Positions 18,715 through 28,611 are shown, counted from the stretch's first letter. The stretch is 64,000 bases of DNA from CAYWYR01 sp964462685 (GCA_964462685.1 CAYWYR010000016.1:15457-79456); one strand, 5' to 3'. Program-made: numbers and translations. The notes: generated from the sequence alone by a model not told the origin.

Positions 18715-20136
18715 CTAGAAAGAATAATCTATCCCATAGATGAAGGAAGTAGAACCATAGAATGGTATAGGGGACGTGAAGCCTTCCCTATGGAAGCCCA
18801 TACCTCGATACTCAGCACCTGCACGAAGACCTATGCCATTGAAAAGGTCATATCTTAACATCACCCTGCCGAAACCAACAGCCCCAGCCTGCCCCATCCC
18901 CAAACCTATTCTCGGGCTAAAATCAAGTTTTTCTATGATATTGAAATTATACTCATAGAATACACTTCCCCAAAGTTGGTTCAGATTATGCGGTACATTT
19001 ACAGGTACAGTAATCTGGTTCGAAGTTGGGTCGTTAGGATCGGTATTGATGATTCTCGTTTCGACTGTATTGATAAGCAGGTTACTATTACCTATCTCCA
19101 TACCAAGTAAGCTGTTATTACTTACTCTGTATCCAGCAGATATTGAATAGTTACTGATGAATTCGTCATTTTCATTAGTAGAAAATGCTCCGATATCATT
19201 TGTAAGGTTAGTGTTTACAACCCAGTTTCTTTTTTGGACTGCATTTATATAAGCTTGCTCTGTGGTAGTATTCTGGTCATAAACAGTTTTTTTATCAGCA
19301 AGTTGGTTAACACCTGATCTGAACTGAGAAGAAAGGCCGTTTGTATTTTCATACTCTGGATAAACGGTACCAGATAAAACCTCTTCCTCTAAACTCTCTT
19401 CGTTATTTTTATCGCCTAATATAGATGAGTTTTCATAATTAAGAGGATTCTCAACTATAGTAAAAGTTTTTTCTATCTCTGGATCATCAGAGATTGTAGA
19501 AGATACTGTTTCGGTTTTCTCTACATTATCGTTAGCTAATGCATCAGAAGAAATGCCGGTAGCTACCCGAGAACCTATAGTGTTACCACCACTATTTGAT
19601 TGACCGTTAAGTTCAATATCATTGCTATTGGTGCTTTTTACTTCAATTGCTTGGTTTGAAAAAACACTAACAGATTGCTGAAACGGTATGTCCAAATCTT
19701 TCTCTATAAGTAACGGAGTATCATAAGCCTGATAATCATCAACAGTTATGTAGTTTCTTGCGGTATTATCGCTAAAATCAGTCTGATTATCATCTTGTGA
19801 TCCCAAATTGAATATCAGTGCGAATATAGCAAGGCCTGCAGCAGCAGAGTAACCAGCCCATCTCAGATAAAAAGGAATTACTTTCCTTCTGTCTTCTTCA
19901 AGCTCGGCACTTTTACCCATTATTTTGGCTAATACTAATTCTTCAGTATTTTTTACCAGCTTTTCAGGTACTATAACCGAATCGGCATCTTTCGCCAATA
20001 AGTATTGGGTTTCGACGGAAGCATCGAACTTTGACTTGAATTCCGGATCAGAAGCAAGCTGTTTTCTTAGCTGCTCATCTTCGGATTGTGTCAGTTCACC
20101 GTCGATATATTTGTTTATTAAAAGTTCAATATCCAT
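18715..20136 (-). CDS. Anti-sigma factor predicted to span both membranes (C-terminal OM barrel)
   Basis: A 473-residue protein in three parts. Residues 1-88 resemble an anti-sigma domain (LLINKYIDGELTQSEDEQL) without an obvious zinc motif. Residues 91-111 form one transmembrane helix. A Ser/Thr/Asn-rich linker covers about 113-310. The last 160 residues alternate polar and aromatic residues as in an 8-stranded outer-membrane barrel and end in YGIDYSF, a terminal-Phe beta-signal. The gene overlaps the ECF sigma gene by 11 bp, which supports the anti-sigma role. The layout matches the dual membrane-spanning anti-sigma factors (Dma) known from Bacteroides; that identity is inference from architecture. 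It could sense outer-membrane state and release sigma in the cytoplasm. Confidence 0.8.
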   Translation of the reverse strand: MDIELLINKYIDGELTQSEDEQLRKQLASDPEFKSKFDASVETQYLLAKDADSVIVPEKLVKNTEELVLAKIMGKSAELEEDRRKVIPFYLRWAGYSAAAGLAIFALIFNLGSQDDNQTDFSDNTARNYITVDDYQAYDTPLLIEKDLDIPFQQSVSVFSNQAIEVKSTNSNDIELNGQSNSGGNTIGSRVATGISSDALANDNVEKTETVSSTISDDPEIEKTFTIVENPLNYENSSILGDKNNEESLEEEVLSGTVYPEYENTNGLSSQFRSGVNQLADKKTVYDQNTTTEQAYINAVQKRNWVVNTNLTNDIGAFSTNENDEFISNYSISAGYRVSNNSLLGMEIGNSNLLINTVETRIINTDPNDPTSNQITVPVNVPHNLNQLWGSVFYEYNFNIIEKLDFSPRIGLGMGQAGAVGFGRVMLRYDLFNGIGLRAGAEYRGMGFHREGFTSPIPFYGSTSFIYGIDYSF

Positions 20137-20662
20137 TGTATTCCCGGACTACCGGTTCTAATATCTTTCTTAATTGTATGCGCGCCCTATGAACACGCAC
20201 TTTAGCGAGAGAAAGCTCAATATCTAAAATAGTAGCTATTTCCTGATATGTGCATTCCTGGTATTCTCTTAGTATCAAAGCCTCTCTAAGCGGAAGGCTA
20301 AGGCTTTGAATTGCTTCATCGATTGTTTTTTTGAGCATTATATCGCCGCGCTCCTGTTCTGACTCTAGCCCTAAGGCCTCATCAAAGTCAGCGTGGTTTT
20401 TCTGCGATCTCATCAGATTCAGGCACGTATGCCTACAAATAGTATAAGCCCAGCCCCCAAAGTTCTCACCTTCGAACTTATTGCTGTTCTCATATATCTT
20501 AATAAAGGTTTCCTGATAAGCATCACCAGCGAGCACCTCATTAGCTGTTAGTTTTAAGCAGAAACGATAAATTCGATTTGAGTATTCATCATATAGCACT
20601 CGGAATGCCTCGGCTGATCCTTGACGGAACCTGTCGATTACCTGCTGTCTTTCAGGTGACAT
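20126..20662 (-). CDS. RNA polymerase ECF sigma factor
   Basis: A sigma-70 family protein of extracytoplasmic-function type. Region 2 is visible (VLYDEYSNRIYRFCLKL, then AYQETFIKIY and GWAYTICRHTCLNLMR) and region 4 is a helix-turn-helix (LPLREALILREYQ, YQEIATILDI, VRVHRARIQLRKIL). The start is taken as ATG at 20662 (MSPERQQV); an in-frame TTG at 20689 would add nine residues. The stop overlaps the anti-sigma start in ATGGATATTGA, the usual arrangement of a sigma/anti-sigma pair. A decamer TTAACATTCA upstream is shared with the TonB receptor promoter region, so autoregulation plus control of that receptor is possible. Confidence 0.93.
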   Translation of the reverse strand: MSPERQQVIDRFRQGSAEAFRVLYDEYSNRIYRFCLKLTANEVLAGDAYQETFIKIYENSNKFEGENFGGWAYTICRHTCLNLMRSQKNHADFDEALGLESEQERGDIMLKKTIDEAIQSLSLPLREALILREYQECTYQEIATILDIELSLAKVRVHRARIQLRKILEPVVREYNGY

Positions 20663-20756
20663 ATCGCTATATTTTAATGGTTGACCCAACTTTGTATGTT
20701 TCTACTCTACTGGTGAATGTTAAGGCTATAATTCTTGCCCTTTATTGAAAGACAAC

Positions 20757-20782
20757 TGAATTGTAAAAATGGTTACAATTCA
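20757..20782. promoter_or_regulatory. 10-bp-arm inverted repeat upstream of the sigma operon
   Basis: TGAATTGTAA and TTACAATTCA flank a 6-nt spacer. It lies between the OmpA-family gene stop (20795) and the sigma start. No T-run follows on the minus strand. The TTACAA/TTGTAA half-sites and the string TGGTTACAA also occur in the palindrome before the TonB receptor at 18.5 kb, so a shared operator is plausible; a weak terminator is the alternative. Confidence 0.5.
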
Positions 20783-20794
20783 ATGTGATTTTTT

Positions 20795-22942
20795 TTATTC
20801 AACCGGATTTAGAATAGTGATAACAACAGTTCTGTTATAGGATCTGCCTTTTGCGGTCTTGTTGTCATAAAGCGGATTCTGGGCACCGTGAGGTATTCTT
20901 TCAATTGATTCTACGTTATCGCCTTCAACCAGCCCGAGTGTGGATACAACCTCTTCTATCCTTCTTTTGGAAAGGTCTAAATTGTATTCTGGGGAACCGA
21001 TATTATCGGTATAGCCATCGATAACAACCCTTGAGTTAGGATTGATTGCGTTTCTAGCTGTTTTGAGATTAGCCTTTTGCAGGGGAGTCAGTTCAGCGCT
21101 GTTGTATTCAAATACTATGAGACTGTATTTTTCGACGATCTTATCGTTTTTAAGTATTTCACGCTTTTTACGGATAGTCATCTGCTCAAGAAGTATCTGA
21201 TCAGAATCAGTAGCTTCAACCCCGTACTCGTCTGTAGCGGCCAACTTAAAGTCGATGGGCTTTTCCAGTTTTGGCCTTGGTTCTTCGGCTATATTCCAGG
21301 TATAGTTCTGAGAAACGTCCCCGTCTCCCTGGCCATCTATTTTACGGATAAACTGGCCTTCCTGCATTATTTCCATGGAGTAAGTATAGTCGATACCTTC
21401 TTTTCCGTGGTCTAACTTAGAGTATATATCTACACTTGGTGGATTAGAGGTAATATCGATTTTCTCAAGATTAAGATACCCAGTGATTGCTTGGTTTGTC
21501 GATACGATCTCTACTCGGCTGTTTTCAGCCTGCCCTTCCGGAAGCTCTTTACGGCCGGGGCTTGCGGGAAGATTTCTCGCCTCAACTCCTATCCGAGAGG
21601 GGTCTATACCCCAGTTATTGACAAGATAGGATTTTACAGCTTCGGCCCTATTCCTGCTTAACTCTAGATTACTTTGCTCATCTCCGATGGCATTATTAGT
21701 ACCAGTTAAAACTATATCAGAGCCCGGATTATTCAGCATACGCTTTCCAATTATATTCAGCAAGTTGGAGTGTATCGCAAGCACATTCCATTCCTGATCA
21801 AGCGGTTCAAATGAGGTGGTAGCATTTGCTGGTAATATATTTTGAGAGGTCGTGGAAAGGTCGCTACTACCCGAACCGAAAAATACATAGGGCAATAAGG
21901 GAAATGCCTCTTTAGTTTCAGTCTCTTCGATTACGATTTTACCGTATTTCCTATAATTCCCGTCAATATCTGCGGTGAACTCATATTCTAATGGCTCTGT
22001 ACGGTTATAAGATTCTGTTATAGTTATTGTTTTTACTATTCTGTCATCAAACTCTTCTTCAGTGATTGATTCGCTGGAATTTATAAGTTCTATATTTTCA
22101 GATATGCCAGCTTCAACAATCAATGTGGTATCTCTTACATAGATCGTTTCTTCGATGATTTCCTTTTCAGGCTTTATCTCTATAAAAGCATCTACCCCGA
22201 AAGATAGAGTAGCCACCGACCAAAAAGGATTACCGTTATCCCCTGCAACCGTAGCAATATCAGTTATGGGAAAATAGTATCTTGCAAAAGGCTCTAAAAA
22301 AATATCGCTTACAGGAATCGAGTACCCGACACCTCCACCAATCCATGCCTGGAAAGGATTAAGTTCAGGTATATCATAATAATTGAACTGATCACCCCTA
22401 ATATTACGAAACTCGTTATTTACTACATAGCTTGCATCATTGGGGCTCACCAGTCTTTCATAAGTGAGAACCTCTCCACTGATCAGATAGCCGAAACGCC
22501 CACCACCGTACAAGTTGAAATTATCGAATGCGTTATACTCGTATTCCACAGAAGCGTTTATGGCAGTAACAACCGCATCAAGTGTGAACTCCGCTACAGC
22601 ATTATCCGCACTAACAAGCGTTCTATCGGATATTGTATTCTGCTCTATCATTTCCCCGTTCAGGTCGTCATAACCAAGCCTGATCATTAGCCTAGATCTA
22701 TCAAGAATCGGAAAAGCGACAAATGCCCCTATTCCAGGGCCAATCCCACTACCGCCGTTGTATTGGCTGCAGCAGTTGTTCCTACCTGAAAGATTCTCAA
22801 ACTCGGCATTATGCTGATTGAGGCCTATTCCCGCTGTAACGCCGACCTTTGTCAGTATCGGCTTCCCTGCGATATCATTTTGAGCGATAGAAACAGACAG
22901 AGTAAATAAGCAGAGAAATATCAGAGAGAAAAACTTTAACAT
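20795..22942 (-). CDS. OmpA-family protein with N-terminal barrel and tandem OmpA domains
   Basis: A 715-residue envelope protein. The signal peptide covers residues 1-20 (LFTLSVSIAQ). Residues about 25-255 look like an outer-membrane barrel (strands such as VGVTAGIGLNQH, LYGGGRFGYL, WIGGGVGYSI). Two OmpA C-terminal-like domains follow: one near 385-475 with SNLELSRNRAEAVKSYL, and one near 605-712 with VVIDGYTDNIGSPEYNLDLS, which carries the peptidoglycan-binding signature. An Ig-like stretch separates them. It anchors the outer membrane to peptidoglycan. It is the third gene after the 1617-aa surface protein and an SDR enzyme, 3 bp after the latter, and precedes the sigma/anti-sigma pair. 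Confidence 0.9.
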   Translation of the reverse strand: MLKFFSLIFLCLFTLSVSIAQNDIAGKPILTKVGVTAGIGLNQHNAEFENLSGRNNCCSQYNGGSGIGPGIGAFVAFPILDRSRLMIRLGYDDLNGEMIEQNTISDRTLVSADNAVAEFTLDAVVTAINASVEYEYNAFDNFNLYGGGRFGYLISGEVLTYERLVSPNDASYVVNNEFRNIRGDQFNYYDIPELNPFQAWIGGGVGYSIPVSDIFLEPFARYYFPITDIATVAGDNGNPFWSVATLSFGVDAFIEIKPEKEIIEETIYVRDTTLIVEAGISENIELINSSESITEEEFDDRIVKTITITESYNRTEPLEYEFTADIDGNYRKYGKIVIEETETKEAFPLLPYVFFGSGSSDLSTTSQNILPANATTSFEPLDQEWNVLAIHSNLLNIIGKRMLNNPGSDIVLTGTNNAIGDEQSNLELSRNRAEAVKSYLVNNWGIDPSRIGVEARNLPASPGRKELPEGQAENSRVEIVSTNQAITGYLNLEKIDITSNPPSVDIYSKLDHGKEGIDYTYSMEIMQEGQFIRKIDGQGDGDVSQNYTWNIAEEPRPKLEKPIDFKLAATDEYGVEATDSDQILLEQMTIRKKREILKNDKIVEKYSLIVFEYNSAELTPLQKANLKTARNAINPNSRVVIDGYTDNIGSPEYNLDLSKRRIEEVVSTLGLVEGDNVESIERIPHGAQNPLYDNKTAKGRSYNRTVVITILNPVE

Positions 22943-22945
22943 ATA

Positions 22946-23758
22946 CTATTTAAATATTGATCTTACAACAGAATTGAAAGTGCTTGTGGGGAAGAATTTT
23001 CTAAGTATCATCAATGCTGGCGCCCCAGAGCCTACCGGGTATCTTAAACGCCAAGAGTTATCAGTGGCGGCTTTATAGATTTTCTCTGCTACCACTTCCG
23101 GACCGGGTGCTTTATTACCTGCCTCTTGGAACTTATCATAAACCGATTTCTCATATTCATCATATTCAGGTATATCGTAATCCTCTACAAGATCCTGGCT
23201 TCTACCGTAAAAATCGGTTTTTATCGCACCAGGTTCTATCAGCTTTATTTTTATACCAAATTGCCTGAGCTCGAACTGGAGTGATTCCGAAAAACCTTCT
23301 ACAGACCATTTTGTTGCATTATATAAGCTGAAAATCGGGAATGGCATTCTGCCCCCTATAGAGGAGATATTGATGATTGTACCGCTTTTTTTCTTTCTGA
23401 AATGAGGGAGGATCTGGCGTGTAACATCCATTAGACCAAATACATTTACATCAAACTGCTTCCTTACAGTTTCCGGGGATGACTTTTCGAAAGAACCGAT
23501 AGCTCCGTACCCCGCATTGTTCACAATGGCATCTATTGAGCCGAAATCATTTATCGCCCCGTTTATCGCTTCTTTTATAGAGTCAGGCTCGGTAACATCT
23601 AACTTGTAGTATTTTATATTTTGTCTGCTGTCGCCGGAGGAATAATCCTCTGGTGTCCGCATAGTCGCAGCTACATTCCAGCCTTTATCTGAAAAATAGT
23701 CTTTAGTTGATTCGCCGATACCTGATGATGCACCTGTGATCATAACTGTTTTAGCCAT
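22946..23758 (-). CDS. Short-chain dehydrogenase/reductase (SDR)
   Basis: A 270-residue classical SDR oxidoreductase using NAD(P)H. The cofactor-binding TGASSGIG is at residues 8-15, NNAGYG near 80-85, and the catalytic residues are Ser132/Ser133 and YxxxK at Tyr146-Lys150 (LYNATK). The C-terminal substrate loop includes IKLIEPGAIKTDFYGRS, common in SDRs acting on retinol-like or steroid-like lipids, but the substrate cannot be inferred. Its ATG overlaps the stop of the 1617-aa protein gene as TAATG, and the OmpA-family gene begins 3 bp after its stop, so all three form one operon. An enzyme within this surface-protein operon is a little surprising. Confidence 0.93.
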   Translation of the reverse strand: MAKTVMITGASSGIGESTKDYFSDKGWNVAATMRTPEDYSSGDSRQNIKYYKLDVTEPDSIKEAINGAINDFGSIDAIVNNAGYGAIGSFEKSSPETVRKQFDVNVFGLMDVTRQILPHFRKKKSGTIINISSIGGRMPFPIFSLYNATKWSVEGFSESLQFELRQFGIKIKLIEPGAIKTDFYGRSQDLVEDYDIPEYDEYEKSVYDKFQEAGNKAPGPEVVAEKIYKAATDNSWRLRYPVGSGAPALMILRKFFPTSTFNSVVRSIFK

Positions 23759-26700
23759 TATCTCACTACTCCTGCCTTTTTGATTATTATATTCCTGCCA
23801 TTTGTGTACTTAACAAAGTACATACCGCTAGATATAGCGGGTAATTTGATATCCCTGCTATATACTTGTCTACCGTTTGAGTTCCATTTATCGCTGAATA
23901 CGATACTACCCCTTATATCATACACTTTAACAGCATATTCCCCAGAATATGGTGAAACTGCGTTTAAGCTCATGATATTCTGATTTACTGAGACAGTTAT
24001 ATCAATCGGCTGAACGTAATCCATGAGCCTTGTTCCATCTTCATCGGTACAAGGGAGTATTCTCAGAACGCCGTTTTCCGCTACTAGGTCTGATATTATC
24101 CCATCTGGTTCATATTCAAAATTCGTTAAGTCGATTTCGATAGCAGTCTGTTCAGCATTACCAAGCATCGGGCTACCGATAAGAGTAAATATTTCGCTTT
24201 CGGTTTCCGTGATAGTTTTATCGGTTCCGGAGATTTCAATCGTAATCTCTCTATCGTTATTCCAATCCTGAGCTAGAACCTGCATCTGCCCGCCTTGTAG
24301 CTCTTCAGGATAGAAAAGAGTTTTATTCCAGGAAACCCTTATTCCCGAGAGACTGGTAAGGGTTACTTCGCTCACTCCATTGCTTATCATACCATATATA
24401 GGTATGTTCACGTTTAGATCCTCAGCGGGATCATAACTGCCCAAATCAGTATCTGTATATATTGATAGAGTAGCCCCAGGTACGCCTACACCTGTTAGGA
24501 TTACAATTATGCTATCGCGGCAATCAGGATTTTCAACTAATATCGGTATCTTAATTTCCTCTCGAAAAGAACCTGTCCTATCAGGTGTGAAATTAGTTCG
24601 GAATCTGTTAAAAGTGCCGCCGTTCAGGTTCTGATTAGATAGGTTCAACAAATCAGTATCAAAAACACCGGGGTCAGTGTTGGGTAAAATGATATTTTCA
24701 GTTGATACATCAAGATCAACTTCGCTTGAGAACTCTCTTTCTATATCTACAGAAGTCTGGAAAATAACCTGATTGCCAAAATCAACTATAATAGTGTCCG
24801 GACTAAAGCCTTTTAAAACCTCGGCTGTCAAAGAGAAATCTAAAGAATCAATAGCGCCGTTTTCGAATGTATAAAGCCTGTACTGCTGATTAATCAGTCC
24901 TTCATCAAAAGTCGAAGCATCGAAAGTGCCGCCAGGGACAGTTCTTTGTGAAAACTCATCTACTATATTATCTGCTAAATATACTCTTTGAAAGGCATTA
25001 GCCAAATTAACCAAAGAGTCAACCCTGCCGCTTACCCCGCCGAAGTTCTGAAGTGGTATATCCCAATCGATCAATGCACACTTGTTGATTTTTCCTAGAT
25101 CAATATCTAAAACTTCGATATTTGATTGTATTATCTCAAAGTTGAGGGTGTATGAGATAGATTCACCGCATTGTGGTACAAATTCAAGATCATAACTTAC
25201 AGACTCAGGCATACCCGTATATGCTTCAGCATCTATCTGTAATTCTATACTGGTAGTTGGATTTGCCTGGGATATTACAAGGCCGTCAGTAAATGCTGTA
25301 TTAATTATCTGATCAGAATCGTTGTTGGGATCAGGTGTGAACGAAAGCCCCCTTTGCAGTACAGATAGCAGTTCGATCTCAATAGTTTGTATCGCACTAA
25401 GCCCGCCGAGTGGTATCTGTCCAAAATCTATCACCCTATCATTATTACCATCTGATTCTGTTGTATTGAACTGCAGCGAGTCCACTTCAGCAGTAAATTC
25501 AATTTCAATGGGATTATTCAGATCGGCGGTTGTAATTATTTCCAGGGTAGATTGATATATACCATTTGCTGCCGCATCTGGATTAAACCTAACTTGATAG
25601 CTTATAGTATCCCCATTGCCAAGTGAATTATCAGATACAGATACCTGCCTACCATCATTGGCGTAAAAGGCTGGTGTAGAGCTATAATACCCAAACTGAT
25701 TGCCTGAGAATATTCCCCATTCAGGATTGGCCGGCGTACCTTGGTTTACTATCGAAAACTCATCATCGGAAAAGTTCCAGATATTGACAATAGTGTCCTG
25801 AGCCTCGCAATAATAAATGAGGCCGAAATCTACATCGGGGGAAACACCAAGTGAGTAATCTATACCTTCCCCTGATAGATCTATATCAAGGCTGACATCG
25901 CATAGATCAGCACCTATCTGAGGCTGCCACGTGAATGGTGCAACTGGATTATCACCTATTACAGATGGTGTGAAAATAAAAATCAAATTTACAGTATCGC
26001 CTGGCAGAAGTTCAGATATAAACGGTTCGTACCTATTGAAAACATATTCAGGTGCGGGTGGTATGGGATCATCGTTAAGCAAGATAGTGTCATTACCGGT
26101 ATTAATTACAGATACCGTTCTTTCTGTAGGGGAATTAATTAGCTGAGCTCCAAAATCCTGTTGATTGGGATCAGCAAATGTAAGCTCATTATCTACGACT
26201 CTATACGCTAAAGCTAAGCTATCAATAGCGTCAGGGCATTCAACATCATTAACTGTAGCATACAGAACTCTATCACCTAGTTGATTAGCATTAACAGTGA
26301 AATCAAACTGTAGGGTCTCGCCCGTAAGAATAGTTAGATCATTATTAGGGTTTTGTAGATTTAGTTGCGGGTCGCCGGAATAATCGATTGATGATTCTTT
26401 AGTGCTGCTATTTAAAACGTAAAAACTACCCGTAAATTGATCCCCAAGGCATACCTCACCTAAATAAAGACTATCCTGAGTAAGAGTAATATTATTTTCA
26501 TCTTGATATGAAAGATCGACAATTCTTCTTTCAATCCTTACTCTGTATTCTTTAACGGCTTCGTCGGGATCATTGGATGCTATCCTATAAACCATATTTC
26601 TGTCCGTCTCGAGCCCATCAGGATTATTGAACCTGAATACTATCCATCCAGTTTCGCCCGGCGGGATAACAAGATCACCGGTAGTCAATATTTCAAAATC

Positions 26701-28611
26701 CGCGAAATTCTGAACATTTCTAAAATCGCTTGCTGCCATATCTATCACAAGATCGGCATCACCTTCATTAAACACCCTTATACTATCAATAAGCTCATCA
26801 CCTTGGCAGCTTACAAAGCTCAAAACAGCTCGAATCTCATTATCAATGTCTGGTACAAGATCCAGTCTGATTATATTCCATGCAGCCTGGGAAAGTAAAT
26901 ATTGCGGATCGGTTCTGTATTGAGTTTGTGCAGCAGCAGAAGGTCTGTCCCAAACAGAAGCAATAAACATATAATCCTGTCCTGCTGGGAAATCGATATT
27001 CTGTGTCCAGTTATTAGTACCTAAAGGGGCGTTTCCTAAAATCACCCATTCATTATTTTCATAACTATAGTGAGTAAGTTCACCTCCATCATTCTTATAT
27101 CCACGAAGATTAAAGTTTGATTTCGCAAATTTTACAGTATCGCTTGAGGTCATGTAATAGACGTTATCACCTAAGACACTGCTAGCTTGATAATTAGCCT
27201 TTATATAACCGCTACCACCATCGACAGTATTGTTTACTTCCCCACCTTGTGCTCTGGCCGATACCTGATCTAAACCATCAATATCATAAACTTTGGCATT
27301 TAATTCAATGCCGCCACCGGAACCCGCACCACCATCTACAAGGCCTGATTCACCATCTCCACCATCTGATATGACTCTTAGTGACTGAATACTTTCAGCG
27401 AATAATCTGATAGCGCCGCCGCCACCACCGCCTTCGCCTGCACAACCACCTGTAAGAGTCTGTGGGTTACCAGATGCACCGCCAGAACCTCCTGCCAAAG
27501 GAACTAATCTTTGAGAACCATGAATGTTACCAGTTACAGTACCTACAGTATTACCATCATCCCTATAGGAGCCATTACCTCCCCTTGAAAGCTGCCCAGC
27601 ACCACTACCGCCACCATATCCGCCTTCCGGCTCGAAGCCACCTGTTCCGTTCCATCCAATCCCGGAGGAACCAAATGGATGCCCAGTTCCACCCCCGGCG
27701 TTTTCATATAGTCCGTTTAAAGTAATACCACCAACAACACCATTGATACTGGAACCCCCAACTAATCCTGTTGTAATCTCCCCACTACCGTTTCCCGCAT
27801 CTTGATGAGAACTGCTACCGCCTTGAAAATTTTGGCCTCCTGCACCTCCCCCAGTAAACCCTAAGCCGCCATTTGTTCCTGATGGGGCATTGAAGAGAGC
27901 GTTCCTATCGCAAAACTGTCCGCCACCGCCACCGCCGCCAGGGCCTCCGTTTTCTCCAGTAGCACTTACATCTATTACAGAACCAGTACCACCGATAATC
28001 GGCCCGAGTGATAATATATGGGCAGGCAAATATGCTTGGTTTCCAGGTTCAAAAGGGTCGGGGTCATTTGTTGATATGGTGTAAGTAGTATTATCTGCCA
28101 ATAAGAGGCTATCAACTATTATCGCGTTCTTTGGAGACATTTTACCGATATTATCTCCGAAGACTGTATTTGCTCCTGGATCCCCAACTGTTGTAGGCTC
28201 TACTATATAAAAGTCGAAAGAAGCACCTGGCAGAAGAGTCCCGTTCCTTGATACTTGAATGAGTACGTTATCTGAAAGTTCCCAATCTTCGTCAAGGCCT
28301 GCCTTGTCATACTCAGGGCTAACGAAAATCGTAGTTGTAATAAGTCTTCCATCCCAGCTGGAAGTCACAGGCCCTATGACTATATTGGGATTCGGGGTAG
28401 CAAGCTGAACCCTAAGATCATCGCCAGGGTTATTGAGCGATACTTCATTATCAAGAGTGGAGAAAAAATCAAAATCATCATGGTCTGCAACTATTTCTAC
28501 ATAGGTAGCAAACCCTGGGGTTCCTACATCAGGGAACATATAGGGTTTAGATACTGCGGGTAAAGCGGCAATAATCAGCGATATAGAAACGAATAATCTA
28601 AACATCAACAT
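23758..28611 (-). CDS. Large surface protein (1617 aa), choice-of-anchor-D repeats, T9SS sorting tail
   Basis: Residues 1-22 form a signal peptide. Residues about 218-400 are strongly Gly-rich with runs of up to seven glycines (polyGly near residue 224), resembling a repetitive adhesin-like region. Much of the rest is built from beta-sandwich repeats of the choice-of-anchor-D/HYDIN-like type (recurring patterns like VDFGLIYYCEAQDTIVNIWN and FTPSVIGDNPVAPF). The last 80 residues match the T9SS type A sorting domain (AVKVYDIRGSIVFSD, then ISSGMYFVKYTNGRN, then basic KKAG). I infer a T9SS-secreted, surface-attached structural or adhesive protein. It leads an operon with the SDR and OmpA-family genes. 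ATG 28611 is used; ATG 28605 is possible. Confidence 0.88.
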   Translation of the reverse strand: MLMFRLFVSISLIIAALPAVSKPYMFPDVGTPGFATYVEIVADHDDFDFFSTLDNEVSLNNPGDDLRVQLATPNPNIVIGPVTSSWDGRLITTTIFVSPEYDKAGLDEDWELSDNVLIQVSRNGTLLPGASFDFYIVEPTTVGDPGANTVFGDNIGKMSPKNAIIVDSLLLADNTTYTISTNDPDPFEPGNQAYLPAHILSLGPIIGGTGSVIDVSATGENGGPGGGGGGGQFCDRNALFNAPSGTNGGLGFTGGGAGGQNFQGGSSSHQDAGNGSGEITTGLVGGSSINGVVGGITLNGLYENAGGGTGHPFGSSGIGWNGTGGFEPEGGYGGGSGAGQLSRGGNGSYRDDGNTVGTVTGNIHGSQRLVPLAGGSGGASGNPQTLTGGCAGEGGGGGGAIRLFAESIQSLRVISDGGDGESGLVDGGAGSGGGIELNAKVYDIDGLDQVSARAQGGEVNNTVDGGSGYIKANYQASSVLGDNVYYMTSSDTVKFAKSNFNLRGYKNDGGELTHYSYENNEWVILGNAPLGTNNWTQNIDFPAGQDYMFIASVWDRPSAAAQTQYRTDPQYLLSQAAWNIIRLDLVPDIDNEIRAVLSFVSCQGDELIDSIRVFNEGDADLVIDMAASDFRNVQNFADFEILTTGDLVIPPGETGWIVFRFNNPDGLETDRNMVYRIASNDPDEAVKEYRVRIERRIVDLSYQDENNITLTQDSLYLGEVCLGDQFTGSFYVLNSSTKESSIDYSGDPQLNLQNPNNDLTILTGETLQFDFTVNANQLGDRVLYATVNDVECPDAIDSLALAYRVVDNELTFADPNQQDFGAQLINSPTERTVSVINTGNDTILLNDDPIPPAPEYVFNRYEPFISELLPGDTVNLIFIFTPSVIGDNPVAPFTWQPQIGADLCDVSLDIDLSGEGIDYSLGVSPDVDFGLIYYCEAQDTIVNIWNFSDDEFSIVNQGTPANPEWGIFSGNQFGYYSSTPAFYANDGRQVSVSDNSLGNGDTISYQVRFNPDAAANGIYQSTLEIITTADLNNPIEIEFTAEVDSLQFNTTESDGNNDRVIDFGQIPLGGLSAIQTIEIELLSVLQRGLSFTPDPNNDSDQIINTAFTDGLVISQANPTTSIELQIDAEAYTGMPESVSYDLEFVPQCGESISYTLNFEIIQSNIEVLDIDLGKINKCALIDWDIPLQNFGGVSGRVDSLVNLANAFQRVYLADNIVDEFSQRTVPGGTFDASTFDEGLINQQYRLYTFENGAIDSLDFSLTAEVLKGFSPDTIIVDFGNQVIFQTSVDIEREFSSEVDLDVSTENIILPNTDPGVFDTDLLNLSNQNLNGGTFNRFRTNFTPDRTGSFREEIKIPILVENPDCRDSIIVILTGVGVPGATLSIYTDTDLGSYDPAEDLNVNIPIYGMISNGVSEVTLTSLSGIRVSWNKTLFYPEELQGGQMQVLAQDWNNDREITIEISGTDKTITETESEIFTLIGSPMLGNAEQTAIEIDLTNFEYEPDGIISDLVAENGVLRILPCTDEDGTRLMDYVQPIDITVSVNQNIMSLNAVSPYSGEYAVKVYDIRGSIVFSDKWNSNGRQVYSRDIKLPAISSGMYFVKYTNGRNIIIKKAGVVR

